Source: Halomonas sp. H10-9-1
GTDB taxonomy: Bacteria > Pseudomonadota > Gammaproteobacteria > Pseudomonadales > Halomonadaceae
Assembly: GCF_040147005.1 (NCBI RefSeq)
Contig: NZ_JAMSHO010000001.1
Span: 2,976,001-3,040,000, forward strand
Direction of reading: 5' to 3'
Length of the DNA stretch: 64,000 nucleotides
Shown: positions 63,049 through 64,000 of the stretch, in pieces
Numbering within the stretch: the first letter of the stretch is position 1
Layout of the letters: each line of letters begins with the position of its first letter
The notes under the pieces: model-generated
Database searches by the model: none
Told to the model about the DNA's origin: nothing
What the model saw: only the letters and a program-made list of their open reading frames with translations
Made by a program: the position numbers and the translations under genes

Positions 63049-63378
63049 TCAGTGGGCGGAGACAGCGGAGAACAGCTGGATCACCGCGACGCCGCCGATG
63101 ATCATGGCAATCCCCAGCAGTGCCGGTAGGTCCGGCTTTTCACCATAGAGCACGGCGCCCGCCACGGTCACCAGCACAATGCCGAGGCCCGCCCAGATCG
63201 CATAGGCGATGCCTACCGGAATGCTGCGCAATACCAGGGCCAGTAGATAGAAGGCCAGGCCATAACCCACCATCACGGTCACGCTCGGCCACAGCTTGGT
63301 GAAGCCCTCCGATGCCTTGAGGGCGGTGGTTCCCACCACCTCGGCGACAATGGCCAGGGCCAGGTAGACGAATGCCAT
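63049..63378 (-). CDS. Small multidrug resistance (SMR) family pump
   Basis: A 109-residue protein with four membrane helices. The essential glutamate is in LAIVAEVVGTTALKASEGF (about residue 13), and the family motif GIAYAIWAGLGIVLVTVAGAVLYGEKPD is present. The form fits the EmrE/QacE drug/proton antiporter branch. AGGAGA precedes the ATG, which shares one base with the stop of the upstream methyltransferase gene. Confidence 0.92.
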   Translation of the reverse strand: MAFVYLALAIVAEVVGTTALKASEGFTKLWPSVTVMVGYGLAFYLLALVLRSIPVGIAYAIWAGLGIVLVTVAGAVLYGEKPDLPALLGIAMIIGGVAVIQLFSAVSAH

Positions 63379-64000
63379 CAGTGCTCTCCTTGGTCTGCGG
63401 GAACCAGCGTGGGATCAGGCAACAGCTCGGCCACCAGCCGCCAGAGCGGCTGACCGCTGACGTGGTACTTTCTCTCGAAGGGGGTCAGGCAAGTCTCACC
63501 GGGAAGGTGGGGCTCTACGGCCACCTCTACTCCGGTGGCCTGCTTCAGCGCCTGGCGGAACTCCTCCAGATAGAGCCTCCAGTTGGAGCGCAACTCCAGG
63601 CGACCGCCCAGTGCCAGGATGAACGGCAGCACCGGATGGCCATGCCAACGCAGCTTGAGAAGTGCCGCCTTGGGATAGGGATTCGGGTAGAGCAGGTAGT
63701 GACGAGCCGGCCGCCAGCCTGCCCGGAAGGCGAGCCGCCAGAAATCCGCCAGATCGGCGCGGACCAGCAGCGCATTGTCGGGCAGCGGCCCGTGCTCACG
63801 AGTCAGCCGACTGTCGCTGCGATCGATGCCGATCACCACATGGTCGGGAAAGGTCTCGGCCAACTGGCGAGTGGAAATGCCCACTCCGCACCCGGCATCC
63901 AGAATCAGCGGCATCTCGGCACGCGCCTCACGCCAGCATGCGGCGGAGGCGAAGGCCTCGCGGGTGTGCTCGGCCACTGGCTTGCGCCACGGATGTTGCA
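63378..64000 (-). CDS. TrmB-like tRNA (guanine-N7) methyltransferase (5' end outside the window)
   Basis: At least 206 codons are open to the right edge; an internal GTG at 63977 is not convincing as a start because the frame continues upstream (HPWRKPVAEHTREAF). The SAM site is LILDAGCGVGISTRQLAETFPDHVVIGIDRSD. The family motif HYLLYPNPYPKAALLKLRWHGHP resembles the PDPWPKKRHHKRR region of TrmB in a divergent form. It probably methylates G46 of tRNA, though the divergent motif leaves room for another tRNA or small-molecule substrate. Confidence 0.78.
   Translation of the reverse strand, partial: QHPWRKPVAEHTREAFASAACWREARAEMPLILDAGCGVGISTRQLAETFPDHVVIGIDRSDSRLTREHGPLPDNALLVRADLADFWRLAFRAGWRPARHYLLYPNPYPKAALLKLRWHGHPVLPFILALGGRLELRSNWRLYLEEFRQALKQATGVEVAVEPHLPGETCLTPFERKYHVSGQPLWRLVAELLPDPTLVPADQGEH

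Overview
The window is high-GC, densely packed proteobacterial chromosome. Its housekeeping tail (aroQ, glnE, dgkA, dacB, an SMR pump, a TrmB-like methyltransferase) and the style of its proteins suggest a gammaproteobacterium of the Halomonas/Halomonadaceae type. That placement is inferred from recalled protein similarity, not from a search. No rRNA, tRNA, CRISPR array, transposase or phage gene was seen.

Most of the window (about 5-56 kb) is one large aromatic-catabolism island. Region 1 (1-4.8 kb) holds ordinary genes: a retropepsin-like fragment, a TauE/SafE exporter, a UMF1-type MFS protein, an LLM flavin oxidoreductase, small membrane proteins and a DUF6455-type cysteine protein. Region 2 (4.9-24 kb, almost all minus strand) is the benzoate/catechol branch. 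It reads catB-catC-catA2-benA2-benB2-benC-benD-benE2, then a second catA1-benA1-benB1 copy followed by a complete livKHMGF-type ABC importer, another BenE symporter and a universal stress protein. The divergent LysR gene catR sits at the head. Region 3 (24-30 kb) has pobA (4-hydroxybenzoate hydroxylase), a divergent AraC-type regulator, a second DUF6455 protein and a TRAP transporter. Region 4 (30-37.4 kb) has an MFS permease, mobA (3-hydroxybenzoate 4-monooxygenase), a divergent second TRAP transporter and a MarR regulator. Region 5 (37.4-41.1 kb) has nahG (salicylate hydroxylase), an orphan binding protein paralogous to the ABC one, and a divergent NahR-like regulator. Region 6 (41.1-49.4 kb) is a p-cresol operon: pchC, a pchX-like Tat protein, pchF, an aldehyde dehydrogenase, an outer-membrane protein and an alcohol dehydrogenase, with a divergent sigma-54 activator. 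Region 7 (49.4-57.6 kb) is the protocatechuate branch: pcaB, the pcaD-pcaC fusion pcaL, pcaQ, pcaH, pcaG, a BKACE-family gene, an IclR regulator and an AEC permease. Region 8 (57.6-64 kb) is housekeeping.

Together the genes funnel benzoate and salicylate to catechol, and p-cresol, 4-hydroxybenzoate and 3-hydroxybenzoate to protocatechuate. Both branches meet at beta-ketoadipate enol-lactone, for which the only hydrolase here is the PcaD half of PcaL. No pcaIJ or pcaF (CoA transferase, thiolase) is present. A BKACE gene sits at the end of the pcaHG operon instead and could cleave beta-ketoadipate directly.

Shared operator-like sequences tie the regions together: a 41-bp CatR/BenM-type block before both catB and catA1; a GTTCG-N5-CGAAC palindrome at four promoters (pcaB/pcaR, pcaL, pch, TRAP 1); and an ATAACC-N4-GGTTAT PcaQ-type box before pcaH and before the second DUF6455 gene.
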